Origin: Legionella jordanis
Lineage (GTDB): Bacteria > Pseudomonadota > Gammaproteobacteria > Legionellales > Legionellaceae
NCBI RefSeq assembly: GCF_900637635.1
Contig: NZ_LR134383.1
Span: 1,012,501-1,076,500 of the forward strand
DNA length: 64,000 nucleotides
Direction: 5' to 3'
In this document: positions 38,597 to 46,889 of the stretch, piece after piece
Layout: every line of letters begins with the position of its first letter
How positions within the stretch are numbered: position 1 is the first letter of the stretch
Position numbers and translations under genes: made by a program
The notes under the pieces: generated by a model
Database searches by the model: none
Told to the model about the DNA's origin: nothing
Seen by the model: the letters and a program-made list of their open reading frames with translations, nothing else

Positions 38597-38663
38597 TGTG
38601 ATAGCATTTATTGCGCTAGTCATATCAGTGATCTCCCTATGTATAACATATAAAAAACCCTAA
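38586..38663 (+). CDS. 25-residue single-pass membrane peptide
   Basis: The ATG at 38586 lies inside the end of the preceding gene and opens a frame for MWANVIAFIALVISVISLC, then a polar ITYKKP tail. One membrane helix with a positive C-terminus fills the peptide. The 11-base overlap suggests re-initiation by ribosomes finishing the upstream gene. It stops 22 bases before the end of the convergent abi gene. It resembles the membrane peptides of small toxin or phage-defence modules in shape only. Confidence 0.45.
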   Translation: MWANVIAFIALVISVISLCITYKKP

Positions 38664-38685
38664 AAGCTGAATTAATTTTAGCTAA

Positions 38686-39669
38686 TTATTTAACGGCCCT
38701 CCATAGCTCTTCATTTTTCCAATCAATAGGAAATCCCATGTCTTTAATCCTAAAATGTGGTGTATTTGGAAAAGAATCAACAAGCGAAGATACACGTATA
38801 TACCAAGAAGATTTAGGACAAATACTTTTCAAAAGATAAGATAAAATGCATAAAACAACATATACTCTCGAAGTCATATGAGTATTACCTATTAAGTGAT
38901 CAAAGGCGCCCATGTCCCCTAATTTAGGTAATTTGGGTTGATCAATTAAATTTCTATTCCATAATCTACTGTGATGAGCTACAACATTCCTAACGTAATT
39001 CAAAGTACGCAACCAGCTCTCCATTATTTGCCAATTATTAATACCATATTTTTTAGAAATAAAATCTTTATCATGGACCCTCATTCCTTGATAAAATGTA
39101 GAAAGGAGACCGAAGTCCCAAAGTTCAATAGCTACCCAAATAGGTAAAGGCAAACCATACTGGCTTTTATAATGAATTGCGAAATCTTCTTTAGAACGGT
39201 TAATTAATTCATCGTGTTTTGAAAGCCACTCTTGATGCTTAGACTTCCCAGATAATTTATTAAATTTTTTTGTGAAATTACCATGGAGAAGTGTTTGATT
39301 ATTATAAGCAAAAGGGTCTGTTTTACCTAATAAGTAAGCTATTTCTACTCTTACGGCCACTTCTATTCGTTCAATCGCATCTAAAACTATTAAGCGTAAT
39401 TTTTTGTCAAAAACATATAAATTCACTATGTCTTCGAATTTAGTACCTGTCATGAAATTATCCAATCTCATTAGTCGAGATTGTTTATGTTGAATATTGG
39501 AGGGTTTACATAATTGACGACAAGGATACCAATACCCACTAAGGCGGTAATAGCCAAGTCTACGTAAGTATTCTAATGCAATTTTTTCGTTTGTTACTTC
39601 CATACCTCTGGATTTTAACAGATTTAGCTGCTGATCAAATGTGAGATAGGGTTTATTATAAAGAGACAT
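38686..39669 (-). CDS. Abi_2 (AbiD/AbiF)-family HEPN protein, abortive-infection toxin
   Basis: The 327-residue protein starts with the family hallmark YLTFDQQLNLLKSRG and has LRRLGYYRLSGYW. VFDKKLRLIVLDAIERIEVA follows, trimmed here to its key DAIERIEVAVR. The HEPN RNase motif R-x4-H is present near residue 225 in YVRNVVAHHSRLWNR. Abi_2 proteins block phage growth by cutting RNA and are related to the HEPN domains of Cas13. The gene lies directly downstream of a small promoter-terminator RNA unit on the same strand, fitting an RNA-controlled toxin. No good ribosome site precedes the ATG. Confidence 0.9.
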   Translation of the reverse strand: MSLYNKPYLTFDQQLNLLKSRGMEVTNEKIALEYLRRLGYYRLSGYWYPCRQLCKPSNIQHKQSRLMRLDNFMTGTKFEDIVNLYVFDKKLRLIVLDAIERIEVAVRVEIAYLLGKTDPFAYNNQTLLHGNFTKKFNKLSGKSKHQEWLSKHDELINRSKEDFAIHYKSQYGLPLPIWVAIELWDFGLLSTFYQGMRVHDKDFISKKYGINNWQIMESWLRTLNYVRNVVAHHSRLWNRNLIDQPKLPKLGDMGAFDHLIGNTHMTSRVYVVLCILSYLLKSICPKSSWYIRVSSLVDSFPNTPHFRIKDMGFPIDWKNEELWRAVK

Positions 39670-39677
39670 TGTGGTTT

Positions 39678-39730
39678 AAAAAAAAGAAAACCCGCTCGTG
39701 CATTTTTCAATGTAGAGGAGCAGGCCGTGT
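39678..39730 (-). ncRNA. Putative small RNA directly upstream of the abi gene (candidate RNA antitoxin/attenuator)
   Basis: On the minus strand a sigma70-like promoter is followed about 7 bases later by a roughly 53-base unit. It ends in a CCTGCTC/GAGCGGG stem (39718-39724 with 39691-39697, one G-T pair) and the T-rich run TTTTCTTTTTTTT. An inner CATT-GAAA-AATG hairpin sits in the loop. The abi ATG starts only 8 bases past the T-run. Transcription reaching abi would have to read through this terminator, as in type III toxin-antitoxin loci. Boundaries are estimated. Confidence 0.65.
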
Positions 39731-39737
39731 TAAATGT

Positions 39738-39766
39738 ATTATAGAATTAATTATAAATTAAGGCAA
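39738..39766 (-). promoter_or_regulatory. Sigma70-type promoter of the abi small RNA
   Basis: On the minus strand TTGCCT (39766-39761) and TATAAT (39743-39738) are separated by exactly 17 bases. A 9-bp inverted repeat, ACATAGGTT/AACCTATGT, has one arm overlapping the -35 box (39766-39774) and the other at 39847-39855. A small hairpin (39791-39806) lies between the arms; it could be an operator or a longer RNA stem. Confidence 0.7.
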
Positions 39767-39849
39767 CATAGGTTTTTTAAGAAATACACCAATGTAACCC
39801 TACATTAATAGATTTCTAGGGGCCCACTCGATAATTTAAGTTATTAAAC

Positions 39850-40576
39850 CTATGTAGGATAGGGGTAGTGTACGAAAAAAGAGCTAGAGTTTTGAATATC
39901 TGTATACTCAAAATCATAACACTCATTAGAAAGTAGTTTAGGAAATTTTACTCTAAAATAACCACCTATTCCGGATTCCGTATCGTCATTTGGGTCATTT
40001 TCTAAGGCTAAAAAAGTAGGACCAGAGGAAAAATCATAAGTATAAAACTGAGATGAAAGAAGAACTAATAAACCGGTCACCGCTTTAATAAGATTTTCAA
40101 AGTTCGCCTCTTTAAACTCTTCATGTCTATCATGTTTAGTAGCATGTATTACCAATTTTAAAAGCTTCAAATGGTTTGGTTCTGTTTTGTGATCCATCCC
40201 AATTCGGAATAAATACTTCATAATCAGAAAGAAAATGACTGGCATCTATTTTTTTATAATCGGTAATGTTCCAATTTCCTTTCTTACTATATTTATTTTC
40301 TCTCAAAATCGCCTTGAAATTAGCTTCCACCTCGACACAGGTTCTTAATAAAAGCTCGTGCACTCTATAAGAATACGTATTTAGATTTACATCGGATGGT
40401 TCTATGTAATCAAATAAATTCAGTAAGTCTTTTTGGATTAAAATAAAGGCTCTCACGTAATATGAAGCATCTTGAGCAAAGGATGAGAGTGCAATATACC
40501 GAGCCTTTCCGTTATGGGAATAACTACCATCTGTAAATTGTCTGCAAGTTCTAATATATGGATTTTTGAGACTCAT
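39850..40576 (-). pseudogene. Frameshifted gene for an unknown protein with a KHDRH motif
   Basis: Two minus-strand frames overlap: 40576-40136 (146 residues) and the adjoining frame down to 39850. The first runs to ...KPFEAFKIGNT and meets a stop. The second contains HATKHDRHEEFKEANFENL, then AVTGLLVLLSSQF, and would continue it after a one-base shift near 40140-40150. Joined, they give one protein of about 240 residues with a helical N-terminal half (LLLRTCVEVEANFKAIL) and the K-H-D-R-H block. That block is common in proteins with HEPN-like helical folds. The alternatives are programmed frameshifting or a sequencing error. It lies just upstream of the abi unit. Confidence 0.65.
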
Positions 40577-41242
40577 AGTTTTCTCGACATCATTATTTAG
40601 AATAACAAGAAATTTTTATTCAATGAAGATTCGTAATTTTGAAGAGTACCTTATTTTCAACAGCAAATGAAATATAAAATTAAGTCTGATTAATCGTAAA
40701 CTCAAACTTATTTTTATTCCTCTAAATGATTACATATTGAACATGAATGATCTTCTTGCTAGTTAAGTCCTATATATTTAAGTAATTCGAAATAATAAGG
40801 GGAAGTAGTTCCTCTCGGGGCTTGTTTGCAAGAAGAGGTAGCACACTGCAAAGGAGAGTTCGTTCTCTTACTACCACCCAAATTACAAGAAACCACCTCA
40901 TTGCAAGAAAAACTTTGAATATTTTGCTAAACGAATTGCCATTAAAACAAGCCAGTTAAACTGGCAGTTTTATTGACAAAGGGAAATAAAAATGAGCTTT
41001 ATAAAAAAGCGTTGATGTTGCAAAACCGCACTTGGCAGTAGGGTTTTACGAACTTTACATAAGACCATCAGAACTGATTCTGCTTAGCTTTTTCGGATGT
41101 TAATTTTAGATACACTTAAAAATATTACAAGAACATGTGAGATCAAGAAAATGAATTCCAATAATTCAAATTGATTTAATTATTGACAAATAATCCTCAT
41201 AATATATGATTGCTTTAAATAAATTCAGTTTCTTCGATAACT
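40577..41242. other. 666-base AT-rich stretch without a firm gene
   Basis: It contains a compact palindrome GCCAGTTAAACTGGC at 40951-40965 followed by TTTTA-like bases, a possible terminator. The minus-strand frame 40926-40759 is open for about 55 codons and is cysteine- and serine-rich (SCNEVVSCNLGG), but it has no ATG. A promoter for the CaaX gene probably lies near 41180-41230. The stretch may be a remnant or a site of past insertion. Confidence 0.5.
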
Positions 41243-41965
41243 ATGACATTAAGTGATTTATATCAATTAGAAAATACGTTTATTCCAAAACTAATTAATG
41301 CCCTTCGTGAGGACATGCGTTCAAGTAAGCATGGCGAAGCGATCAGCTTTCAAGTATTAAGGCCCGTTATATCGCTATTGAACGAGGAAAAAAGATATCC
41401 TGGGCTTTCTTTAGGGCAGCTCATGAAAGGAACCATGAACATGGCAATAAGTTTGCAAATTTCTAAATATGGAAATATTTCAGCTGAAAGCGTTGGGGAA
41501 ACAGTTTATGAAAAATATAACCAGGAAAGGAGACATTGGTTCGTTGGTTATAATGAAGCTTTAAAGGCAATAGGCCCACTGTCAGAAAAAGATGCCTTGG
41601 ACATTGCAATTCCAGTTATTAAACGAGCATCTCAAAGCTGCTTATATCTCACCCCTTGTGTCCCTCATACTTTAAACTTATATTTTAGCTATCTACAAAA
41701 ATTAGATTGTAATTTTATCCCTCCACAGATTCCTACTGGCAACACCTTTGCTCAATGGAATCATGATCAGTTTCACAGTTTTAATAGCATAGATTCTTCT
41801 TCTTTATTAAATTTATCCCTATTTGCAGTTAAAAAATATGAGCTACCGAGAGAAATACTTCCGATAGATTTACAAGAAAAATTGGATTGCATCCCTAGTG
41901 TTTCTAGGAATGAGGAGAATAAAGAAGAAACTGGCACATGCTTTTCAAATTGCACAATTGTTTAA
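41243..41965 (+). CDS. Protein of unknown function ending in a CaaX prenylation box, effector candidate
   Basis: The 240-residue soluble, mostly helical protein has no signal peptide and no recognised domain. It ends ...TGTCFSNCTIV. The last four residues, C-T-I-V, form a CaaX box, and a second cysteine four residues before the first one could be palmitoylated. Bacteria do not farnesylate or geranylgeranylate such boxes, but several Legionella Dot/Icm effectors carry them and are lipidated by host enzymes. The gene lies alone in AT-rich sequence. Effector status is inferred from the tail. Confidence 0.7.
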   Translation: MTLSDLYQLENTFIPKLINALREDMRSSKHGEAISFQVLRPVISLLNEEKRYPGLSLGQLMKGTMNMAISLQISKYGNISAESVGETVYEKYNQERRHWFVGYNEALKAIGPLSEKDALDIAIPVIKRASQSCLYLTPCVPHTLNLYFSYLQKLDCNFIPPQIPTGNTFAQWNHDQFHSFNSIDSSSLLNLSLFAVKKYELPREILPIDLQEKLDCIPSVSRNEENKEETGTCFSNCTIV

Positions 41966-42146
41966 TTATCTTTGGCGTATGATTTTTATGGACTATAGGC
42001 ACTGAGCCTTCTATAACTTTATAAACCTTACCATCTTTTTATTGATGAGTATCATTCTTGTCAACCATTATCCTACATTGGGATGAATCATTTGGACTCC
42101 ACAAATCCATCTGATTTAGATACCCATTCGTATTTTCTGCGGTTCT

Positions 42147-43151
42147 TTATGCCTTATCAACATGAAGCTGCTGTTTTACATCACCTACGAGACGAGTATC
42201 ATTTGGATCGAGCGATAAAATAGTTTTCCCTTCGAAATCCAATGATTTCAAATCCAGCCAAATAACACTTGGTGTTGTAGTTGAGCTGAAATAATAAGTT
42301 TTTTTAGTCAAATCAGCGACTGACACCCAACGTGTAGGCCATGCATCTTCCGTCTTATTCCCCGAAGTATCAATAGCCCCAAATGGCACCATAGCTGTTC
42401 TTATAACAGACAAAACGCCGGCTACTGTATCTTTTATATTTTTAGGTGTTGGTAAGGTTTTTAAATAAGTTGCAACTCGAACAAAGCGACTTAAAGGATC
42501 GCTGTCGCCAGGTAACGATAGTGCTCCACCAAATGCCTTATAACGTTTCAAATTTTCTAATTGAATAGCGTAAGCAGGCTCATTAGTCATTATGGTGTAC
42601 TGAGGTCCATGATAAATTTTCTTTTTTCCATCGATAAATTCTATGACCGCAGCGTCACCCGTAGGATCTTGTATATTCAAATGGAGTGGCCATTTTTGAT
42701 TAAAAACTACAGTCTCAACAATTTGAAACTGATCAATGGCAGAAACGGCTTCATTAACCGTTTTAAAGTTATCAAGTATGTATTGAGCCCATAGAGTATT
42801 GGATAAAGCAGGAACAGATACATTTCTTTTTTCATATGTTGAACCAGTTAAATATAAAAGGTGCGCTGCTAAACCATGCTCATTGATACCATCAGAAACG
42901 GCAGAAGAATTAAATTCTGTGACCACCACACTTCCATATTTAGATTTCCATCCAAGCGAATTTTTGCCTGCCTCGCCATGCCGTTCAACTCCTCTGGGGA
43001 ACACTTTTATTTTTGGTAGATCGGGTGTAAATAGATCTACTGAGCGGGCAACTACTTTGGCTTGAGGATTATTATTCCAAAATACTGTCGTACAGCTTTG
43101 GGAAGTACTCCAGCCTAAGAGCAAAAAAGTAATTATCAGTTTCTTTCGCAT
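42147..43151 (-). CDS. Secreted choloylglycine hydrolase-family (penicillin V acylase-like) amidase
   Basis: Starting at the ATG at 43151 behind GGAG gives 334 residues; an upstream in-frame start only adds a non-signal stretch. A signal peptide ends at ...STSQS, and the mature protein begins CTTVFW, so Cys is the N-terminal nucleophile exposed by processing. Other family active-site residues are visible: Arg in VVARSVDLF, Asp of that segment, Asn in DGINEHGL, Asn in IMTNEPAY and Arg in RFVRVA. It cleaves linear amides such as bile-salt conjugates, acyl-homoserine lactones or penicillin V; the substrate is open. Acts in the periplasm or outside. Confidence 0.9.
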   Translation of the reverse strand: MRKKLIITFLLLGWSTSQSCTTVFWNNNPQAKVVARSVDLFTPDLPKIKVFPRGVERHGEAGKNSLGWKSKYGSVVVTEFNSSAVSDGINEHGLAAHLLYLTGSTYEKRNVSVPALSNTLWAQYILDNFKTVNEAVSAIDQFQIVETVVFNQKWPLHLNIQDPTGDAAVIEFIDGKKKIYHGPQYTIMTNEPAYAIQLENLKRYKAFGGALSLPGDSDPLSRFVRVATYLKTLPTPKNIKDTVAGVLSVIRTAMVPFGAIDTSGNKTEDAWPTRWVSVADLTKKTYYFSSTTTPSVIWLDLKSLDFEGKTILSLDPNDTRLVGDVKQQLHVDKA

Positions 43152-43635
43152 TGTAACTCCATTTTTATGCTTTTCTATGAAACTACTATGACATGATATT
43201 AAAAAAATCCAAAACTTAGACAAATGTCAATGCTCTACCGATAATAAACTTAATAGATTTTTTACATCTATTACAGGTATGCGATCTTAAATCCTTATGA
43301 GCTCTTCGAACTACTGGGTTTATATTTTGCTTTGCCTTAACGATCCTATTATAGGGTAAACAACTACTCCAAAAATGCTTTGGACAACGTTGATGGTACA
43401 GTAAATGTAAAATAAAGCAGATTAAACAGTTTAAAACCTTAGAAATTTTTGAAATTATAAAATAGAACGTTATCTAAGAATTAACGCGCTTTGAACAAGA
43501 AAAAAATACCAGCCTGATACTCATTAACGCAGAAATTTTTTCCTCCTTAATCTTACCCTAATAAAAAAATGTTAAATTTAGACCAAAAATAATACATTTA
43601 AATGGATAAGTGTTCATTTTACTTTAGAGATTCAT
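43152..43635. other. AT-rich intergenic region between divergent genes
   Basis: It carries the promoters of the amidase gene and the 43-residue-repeat gene. No RNA gene or long hairpin is seen. No convincing ribosome site precedes the ATG at 43636. Confidence 0.5.
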
Positions 43636-45474
43636 ATGTTAGCGACCAAAGGCCCAATCTATTTTTATTTAGATGGTACCCAAGTACCGAATGGAAAAAA
43701 AATAGTCAAAATAAAGAGAAAAAATTACCACGTAGATGATAATGGTAACCATATTCAAGTTTTTACTCCTAATCAGCTACCAACCCACCAATTACGTACC
43801 AAACAAGGCGAAAGAGTGCCTCCAACTGCTTTGTTATGGGAAAGAAATGAAACAAAATTTTGTGTTATGCCCGATGGTACTGAAAAAGAAGTTATCACTG
43901 TGGAACAAAGAAGCAAATCACAGTTAAAATTTAAGAACGGCGAGGGGGTTCCTGATGATACTGAAATTATAGAGGAAGGAGATAAGAAATTTGTTCTACT
44001 TAATGATGGCATTAAAGAAGAAGTATTCACTTCTTACTGGTTGAATCCTAAATTTAAAGACGGAACACCGGTTCCAGATAATTTGCCTCTTTCGACTGAG
44101 GGGAAGAAAAGGTCTGTTACCACCGCCGATGGATCAGATGTACCTGTATTTACTGCTCATGCTTTGAACCAGGCTAACCAACGTAAAAAAAACAAATTGA
44201 AAATCCCTGAGAAGCCAGTTAAGCCCCAAGGGATTAGCGGATTAAAATATAGTGACGGGACCTTAGTTCCGGGTGATATCGCAATAATAAAAGAGAAAAA
44301 GCATTTTTTTGCCTTACATGGTGACGAAAAGGTGAGAGTATATACCAGTGTACAAATATCAGGCAGCCGTCTAAAGTTTCAAAATGGTGACTTAGTACCT
44401 GAAAATTTGCCCCACATAAAAGAGGGAAAGAAAAGGTATGTCCTGATGCCAACTGGAGAAAGAGTTCAGGTATTCAGGTCAAATACTTTATCAAATCAGC
44501 GTTACGCTAAAGGAATAACAAAAAAGCAAAAACAGTCAAAGTCTAGTTTGGCCGTTATTTCTACCCACTCAAACCACGAAAGCGAAGGCAACTTAGCCAC
44601 ACTTACCTTAGGGCAAGAGTTAAATAGACTAACTGATTCATCCTATGAGTCTTCAGACATATCCTTCATGGAAACTCTTGATGCGCCTTTCCCTTTCTTG
44701 GATTTCACAGAACTCGAAGGTCTTACAGATTCTTTAAGGGAAGATCCTCAAAAAATTCCCCCAGTTAGTGCTAATACACAACCTTCTAGCGGGTTAAGAT
44801 ATGCCAATGGTCATGCTGTTCCCGTGGAAGCCGAAATCAAAACAGAGGGTAAGAAATTTTATATCCTAAATGGAGATACAAAGGAACAGATTTATACGGC
44901 GTCGCAATTGCCAGGAAATCGTCTGAAGTTTAAAAATGGTGACCCTGTACCAGATAATCTACCTTATTTTAAAAAGGGTCAGAATTGGTATGTTACGATG
45001 GCTAATAATGAAGTAATTCAGGTGTTTAAAGCAAACGCATTATACCAGAGGAAGCGAACCGCCACTAAAAGATCAAAGCTTGCATCCAATGGTGAACAGT
45101 TCCCCATTGAACCTATGGTTTCAGAACCCCTTGAACAAAGATCAGGAGTGAATGAGCATCTGGAATTATTAGAAGAGACAACCAATTCAATAAGCGTCGG
45201 CCATAATTCAGGGGGATTTGTTAATAATGCATCCTCAAGGTACGCCTTTTTTGCACCTTTTACTAATTCAGTTACAACAAATCCCAATCCTGTGGTGGCT
45301 TCAATAGAAGTTAATTCAGACCAGAATCCCTTTGAAAAGTTAGTCAGCGTGGATCCTATTTTGTCCTACTTCAATGAGTTACCACCCGCTATAGGGGGAT
45401 TGGCGCCAGAGGATATTGAGGATTTTTTATTAGAAGACACATCCAGCCATCCGTCAAAAAAATCAAAATTATAA
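43636..45474 (+). CDS. Tandem-repeat protein (43-residue units) with acidic segments and a basic C-terminal tail, nuclear effector candidate
   Basis: The 612-residue protein has eight degenerate units of about 43 residues. The consensus is LKFKNGxxVPDxLPxxxEGK, then Y/F-V, then DG, ending in VFTxxxL. Units lie at about 1-52, 53-96, 97-138, 139-179, 203-245, 246-288 and two more near 388-475. Basic linkers (NQRKKNKLK, KRTATKRSK) separate some of them. An acidic-aromatic stretch (DISFMETLDAPFPFLDF) sits near residues 341-357 and another (APEDIEDFLLEDT) near the end. The C-terminus is PSKKSKL, a short nuclear-localisation-like cluster. No signal peptide is present. Nuclear action in a host is inference. 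Confidence 0.75.
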   Translation: MLATKGPIYFYLDGTQVPNGKKIVKIKRKNYHVDDNGNHIQVFTPNQLPTHQLRTKQGERVPPTALLWERNETKFCVMPDGTEKEVITVEQRSKSQLKFKNGEGVPDDTEIIEEGDKKFVLLNDGIKEEVFTSYWLNPKFKDGTPVPDNLPLSTEGKKRSVTTADGSDVPVFTAHALNQANQRKKNKLKIPEKPVKPQGISGLKYSDGTLVPGDIAIIKEKKHFFALHGDEKVRVYTSVQISGSRLKFQNGDLVPENLPHIKEGKKRYVLMPTGERVQVFRSNTLSNQRYAKGITKKQKQSKSSLAVISTHSNHESEGNLATLTLGQELNRLTDSSYESSDISFMETLDAPFPFLDFTELEGLTDSLREDPQKIPPVSANTQPSSGLRYANGHAVPVEAEIKTEGKKFYILNGDTKEQIYTASQLPGNRLKFKNGDPVPDNLPYFKKGQNWYVTMANNEVIQVFKANALYQRKRTATKRSKLASNGEQFPIEPMVSEPLEQRSGVNEHLELLEETTNSISVGHNSGGFVNNASSRYAFFAPFTNSVTTNPNPVVASIEVNSDQNPFEKLVSVDPILSYFNELPPAIGGLAPEDIEDFLLEDTSSHPSKKSKL

Positions 45475-45493
45475 GATAGTAGTTGGAATAATA

Positions 45494-45519
45494 GAGTCAT
45501 TGCTGATGAGCAGTGACTC
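45494..45519 (+). terminator. Terminator after the 43-residue-repeat gene
   Basis: GAGTCATTGCT and AGCAGTGACTC pair over 11 positions with one G-T wobble around GATG, 19 bases after the stop codon. Confidence 0.65.
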
Positions 45520-45601
45520 CTAATGGAGAAAAATTAAACTGATACAAATCAACCAATTTCATTATCGACTAACAAACAGCCTGAAACCTTTAGTTTAGCC
45601 T

Positions 45602-45811
45602 GAAGTGAAAGCTGAATATGAGAGTCTTAATGAAGAATTTGCATTAATTGATACATTACTGAGTATGTGAAAAAGGTCAGGTTTGTCTCAGGATGAAATC
45701 GCTCACAAAATGGTAGCTCAGAAGAGTAACATCTCTAGATTAGATGCAGTAAACCCAGGTAGGAAAACATTGCAAAATATACTCATGCTTTCGGGTTTGA
45801 AATTTCAATGA
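45602..45811 (+). pseudogene. Degraded HigA-like XRE antitoxin
   Basis: The frame reads PEVKAEYESLNEEFALIDTL, then an in-frame TGA, then KRSGLSQDEIAHKMVAQKSN and ISRLD, ending near LKFQ. The pattern of a PEVRAEY-type N-terminal helix followed by a helix-turn-helix is that of HigA antitoxins. Stops upstream (TAG) and inside the frame, no start codon and no toxin gene beside it show it is dead. The rest of 45475-46040 is featureless apart from the terminator. Confidence 0.7.
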
Positions 45812-46040
45812 AAGTCAAAATCTAAATTCCGAGCAACAGAGATAATTGATTAAGTAATAGAGGACTTTACTAAATCTGATTAATCAGATTAAATTATTTT
45901 AAATACTATGTTTATCTATCTGCCTTTTGTCTGACTCAATGTCATTTTATTGTAAATCAATAACTTACTTTTGATGGAGCCATAATGTATTAGTAAGTTT
46001 GACCGATGTGGCATACAATATTTGAATTTCAATTTTATTT

Positions 46041-46478
46041 CTAATTAATAGCCTGTATTTCTACCATAGAAGAGCCGGTGATTCCCAGGCGTCTTGCAGC
46101 CGCATAAGAAAGATCGATTATTCGCGTACTAAAAAAAGGCCCTCGATCATTAATGCGAACGACGACTGTTCGTCCATTTTTTACATTTTTAACTCGTACC
46201 CTGGTATTAAATGGAAGCGTAGGATGTGCAGCTGTCATAGAATACATATTGTAGCGCTCTCCATTAGAAGTCTTATGATGATGGAGGCGTTTATGATAAA
46301 TCGAAGCTAATCCTCGTGCTTTATACCCTCTTGAAGATCTAAGAGGAGTATATACCTTACCCTTAACTTTATAAGAAGCTAATTCATGTTCTGCAGACTT
46401 TGTTTTCATACAGGCGGTTAAGCTAAATAATAATCCTGTAATGACAAAATATTGTATAATTTTTATGCCTAATCTCAT
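46041..46478 (-). CDS. RlpA-like double-psi beta-barrel lipoprotein
   Basis: The start at 46478 gives 145 residues with a lipobox LLFSLTAC, so the mature protein is acylated on Cys. The barrel shows ARGLASIYHKRLHHHKTSNG, then FNTRVRVKNVKNGRTVVVRI, and the family core NDRGPF with its catalytic-type aspartate, ending in IIDLSYAAARRLGI. RlpA proteins bind or cleave denuded septal peptidoglycan. No SPOR domain is present, so this is a short form. An upstream in-frame start would hide the lipoprotein signal. Confidence 0.9.
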   Translation of the reverse strand: MRLGIKIIQYFVITGLLFSLTACMKTKSAEHELASYKVKGKVYTPLRSSRGYKARGLASIYHKRLHHHKTSNGERYNMYSMTAAHPTLPFNTRVRVKNVKNGRTVVVRINDRGPFFSTRIIDLSYAAARRLGITGSSMVEIQAIN

Positions 46479-46889
46479 GTTAATTCTCAAAAATCGAATG
46501 AGGCTTGGAAACATAGCATATTGATTAAAGTCTGACGACATTTATTATAGTTTCGCTGCTTGGCAGGGGTATTCCTTCGTATCGTTATCCAAAGTACGGA
46601 AGAATTTTCCGAAAAAATTTAAATATTTGAATTCCAAGTATTTAAACCTGATTTCTCGCAATGAAAATTTATGCCTTGAGATCCTTTCTTTGTAAGTAGG
46701 ATGACAGCCATAACGCATACGTTATTTGCGCTGGCTGAGTAATTTCTATCCCTAATGATGCACTCTAACTTTTAAATGAGTGTCAAGCCAAGGTGATCGC
46801 GTAGTGAGACGCCAGTGCATCTCGAATCCTAGTTCGAGGGCTCGTTATTTAAGCAAGTTTCACATTGATTTTAAAGCTCGCAACAGCGT
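46479..46889. other. Intergenic region with two inverted repeats
   Basis: TTTAAATA/TATTTAAA (46618-46625 and 46639-46646) enclose a GAATTC-centred spacer. CTCGAA/TTCGAG (46821-46838) form a 6-bp hairpin. The second looks like a tRNA T-arm at first sight but has no tRNA around it. It may be the terminator of the minus-strand repeat gene's neighbour. No gene is supported. Confidence 0.5.

Noticed and set aside
40759-40926. Minus-strand open frame rich in Cys and Ser
   Set aside because: No ATG, GTG or TTG start with a ribosome site; bounded by stops; may be a remnant.
36955-45480. Integrated prophage
   Set aside because: A recombinase is present, but there are no phage structural, replication or lysis genes and no paired attachment sites.
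46801-46860. tRNA-like 3' arm around CTCGAATCCTAGTTCGAG
   Set aside because: Only a 6-bp hairpin; no acceptor, D or anticodon arms can be paired upstream and no CCA follows.
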